A DNA stretch of 64,000 bases from Alphaproteobacteria bacterium. Its GTDB lineage: Bacteria; Pseudomonadota; Alphaproteobacteria; Caedimonadales; UBA1908. The notes under the pieces were generated by a model. It had not been told where the DNA came from and ran no database searches. It worked only from the letters and a program-made list of their open reading frames with translations. Of the stretch, positions 63,486 through 64,000 are shown piece after piece. The DNA lies in the NCBI GenBank assembly GCA_013911655.1, contig JACESU010000001.1, positions 833,152 through 897,151 on the forward strand, written 5' to 3'. Positions within the stretch are counted from its first letter, which is position 1. Every line of letters begins with the position of its first letter. A program made the position numbers and the translations under genes.

Positions 63486-63951
63486 GGGCACCCTTTGCCT
63501 TTTCTTCTTCTTTTTTGTTGCTAAAAATCAGCTGCCCGATCATAGCCTCTAGACTAACAGACGCTTGTGTATGAGCAATCACATCGCCAGACTTTAAGTC
63601 GGTATCATCGCCCCCCGGCACAAGGGCAATATACTTCCCGCCCAAAAGACCGTCAGTGACGATTTCTGCGGACGAATCTTTAGGAAGCTTAATATCTTCC
63701 GCAACGCTTATCTTAATGACGGCAAGAAACGTCGTGGGATCAATAGTCATACTTTTGACAGAACCCACTTTAACGCCGCTCAATCGCACATCGTTACCCA
63801 CCTGCAGGCCATCCACACGGTCAAAGCGCGCTAAAAACTCTTGCCCACCCTTATCGTGATATCCACTACTATTGTAGGCAAAAACAAGAAAGAACGCAGC
63901 CACACCCAAGACTACTGCGCCCATAATTGTTTCGATGACGTTCTTTGACAT
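63469..63951 (-). CDS. MlaD-type MCE protein
   Basis: A 160-residue inner-membrane-anchored lipid transport protein. One N-terminal helix (about 10-28: GAVVLGVAAFFLVFAY) precedes an MCE domain with FDRVDGLQVGNDVRLSGVKVG, DPTTFLAVIKISV and DGLLGGKYIALVPGG, all hallmarks of MlaD. A charged tail (KKEEEKAKGAHEKHP) ends the protein. It is the second MCE gene of the window; the other (31496-32422) is part of the mlaEFD operon. Its permease and ATPase partners are not next to it, and the next gene downstream is DUF2155, the usual alphaproteobacterial arrangement. Confidence 0.94.
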   Translation of the reverse strand: MSKNVIETIMGAVVLGVAAFFLVFAYNSSGYHDKGGQEFLARFDRVDGLQVGNDVRLSGVKVGSVKSMTIDPTTFLAVIKISVAEDIKLPKDSSAEIVTDGLLGGKYIALVPGGDDTDLKSGDVIAHTQASVSLEAMIGQLIFSNKKEEEKAKGAHEKHP

Positions 63952-64000
63952 GAAAAATTTATCCTTAATTATGTGTCAGTACCTTCTTTTGAAGAGGAAG

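Noticed and set aside
63965-64000. Possible 3' end of a further minus-strand gene at the right edge
   Set aside because: Two frames end in stop codons here and fewer than 12 codons are visible, so neither can be chosen.
1-64000. CRISPR arrays, prophage or insertion sequences
   Set aside because: I found no regularly spaced repeats, integrase, transposase or phage structural genes on either strand.

Overview
The window reads as chromosomal DNA of a Gram-negative alphaproteobacterium of moderate GC content. Alphaproteobacterial markers are an RcdA/DUF1465 protein (a CtrA-degradation adaptor), an MCE protein followed by a DUF2155 protein at the right edge, an MlaE permease with a fused STAS domain, and an HslV with a short propeptide ending in Gly before the catalytic Thr-Thr. 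LpxC, the Mla lipid-transport genes, outer-membrane barrels and a glycine-zipper lipoprotein indicate a diderm envelope. Three chemoreceptors suggest a motile, sensing cell. Several exported proteins of unknown function, including two methyltransferase-like ones, would fit a host-associated or protist-associated lineage, but that is inference. I saw no rRNA, tRNA, CRISPR, prophage or insertion sequence.

Layout. 0-2.2 kb: 3' part of class Ia ribonucleotide reductase nrdA, then nrdB. 2.2-5.4 kb: an exported methyltransferase-like protein, an apparently empty stretch and a soluble three-PAS chemoreceptor. 5.5-11.4 kb: small metabolic and accessory genes (GNAT, old yellow enzyme, zinc alcohol dehydrogenase, a broken SDR gene, an AhpD-like protein, and a MarR regulator fused to DUF1398 behind a perfect palindromic operator). 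11.5-15.2 kb: lpxC, anmK, mlaC, mlaA. 15.3-17.8 kb: a DsbA-like thiol oxidoreductase and an MsbA-like ABC exporter. 17.8-28.9 kb: a signalling island made of a Cache chemoreceptor, two related hybrid histidine kinases flanking a FIST-domain sensor, and a divergent response regulator - HPt - degenerate GGDEF/EAL operon. 29.3-30.8 kb: two tandem outer-membrane barrel genes. 30.9-31.4 kb: a decayed GNAT gene. 31.5-38.7 kb: mlaE-mlaF-mlaD, HIT/YgfZ, hslVU, an exported protein and rcdA. 38.8-45.6 kb: rpmE, a PAS-GGDEF-EAL protein lacking catalytic residues, two envelope proteins, two tandem acyltransferases and a LOG-family gene. 45.7-49.3 kb: class II ribonucleotide reductase nrdJ. 49.5-56.6 kb: an Atm1-like exporter, a second exported methyltransferase-like protein, a Tat-exported DUF882 peptidase, a globin-coupled chemoreceptor and two exported proteins of unknown function. 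56.8-60.4 kb: pstSCAB. 60.5-64 kb: a doubtful coding remnant, a MORN/YwqK protein with a DUF4280 PAAR-like protein, a DUF4239 membrane protein, DUF2155 and an MCE protein.

How it fits together. The strongest candidate for an interesting system is the 19.6-28.9 kb island. A membrane MHYT hybrid kinase, a FIST protein and a kinase with no recognisable input domain form one transcription unit. It lies back to back with a unit encoding a response regulator with an unrecognised N-terminal half, a free HPt carrier and a GGDEF-EAL protein whose cyclase motif is lost. This looks like a two-input phosphorelay ending in cyclic-di-GMP control, possibly related to NosP/NahK nitric-oxide loci. Envelope lipid homeostasis is also prominent: LpxC plus Mla-type genes at three separate sites.
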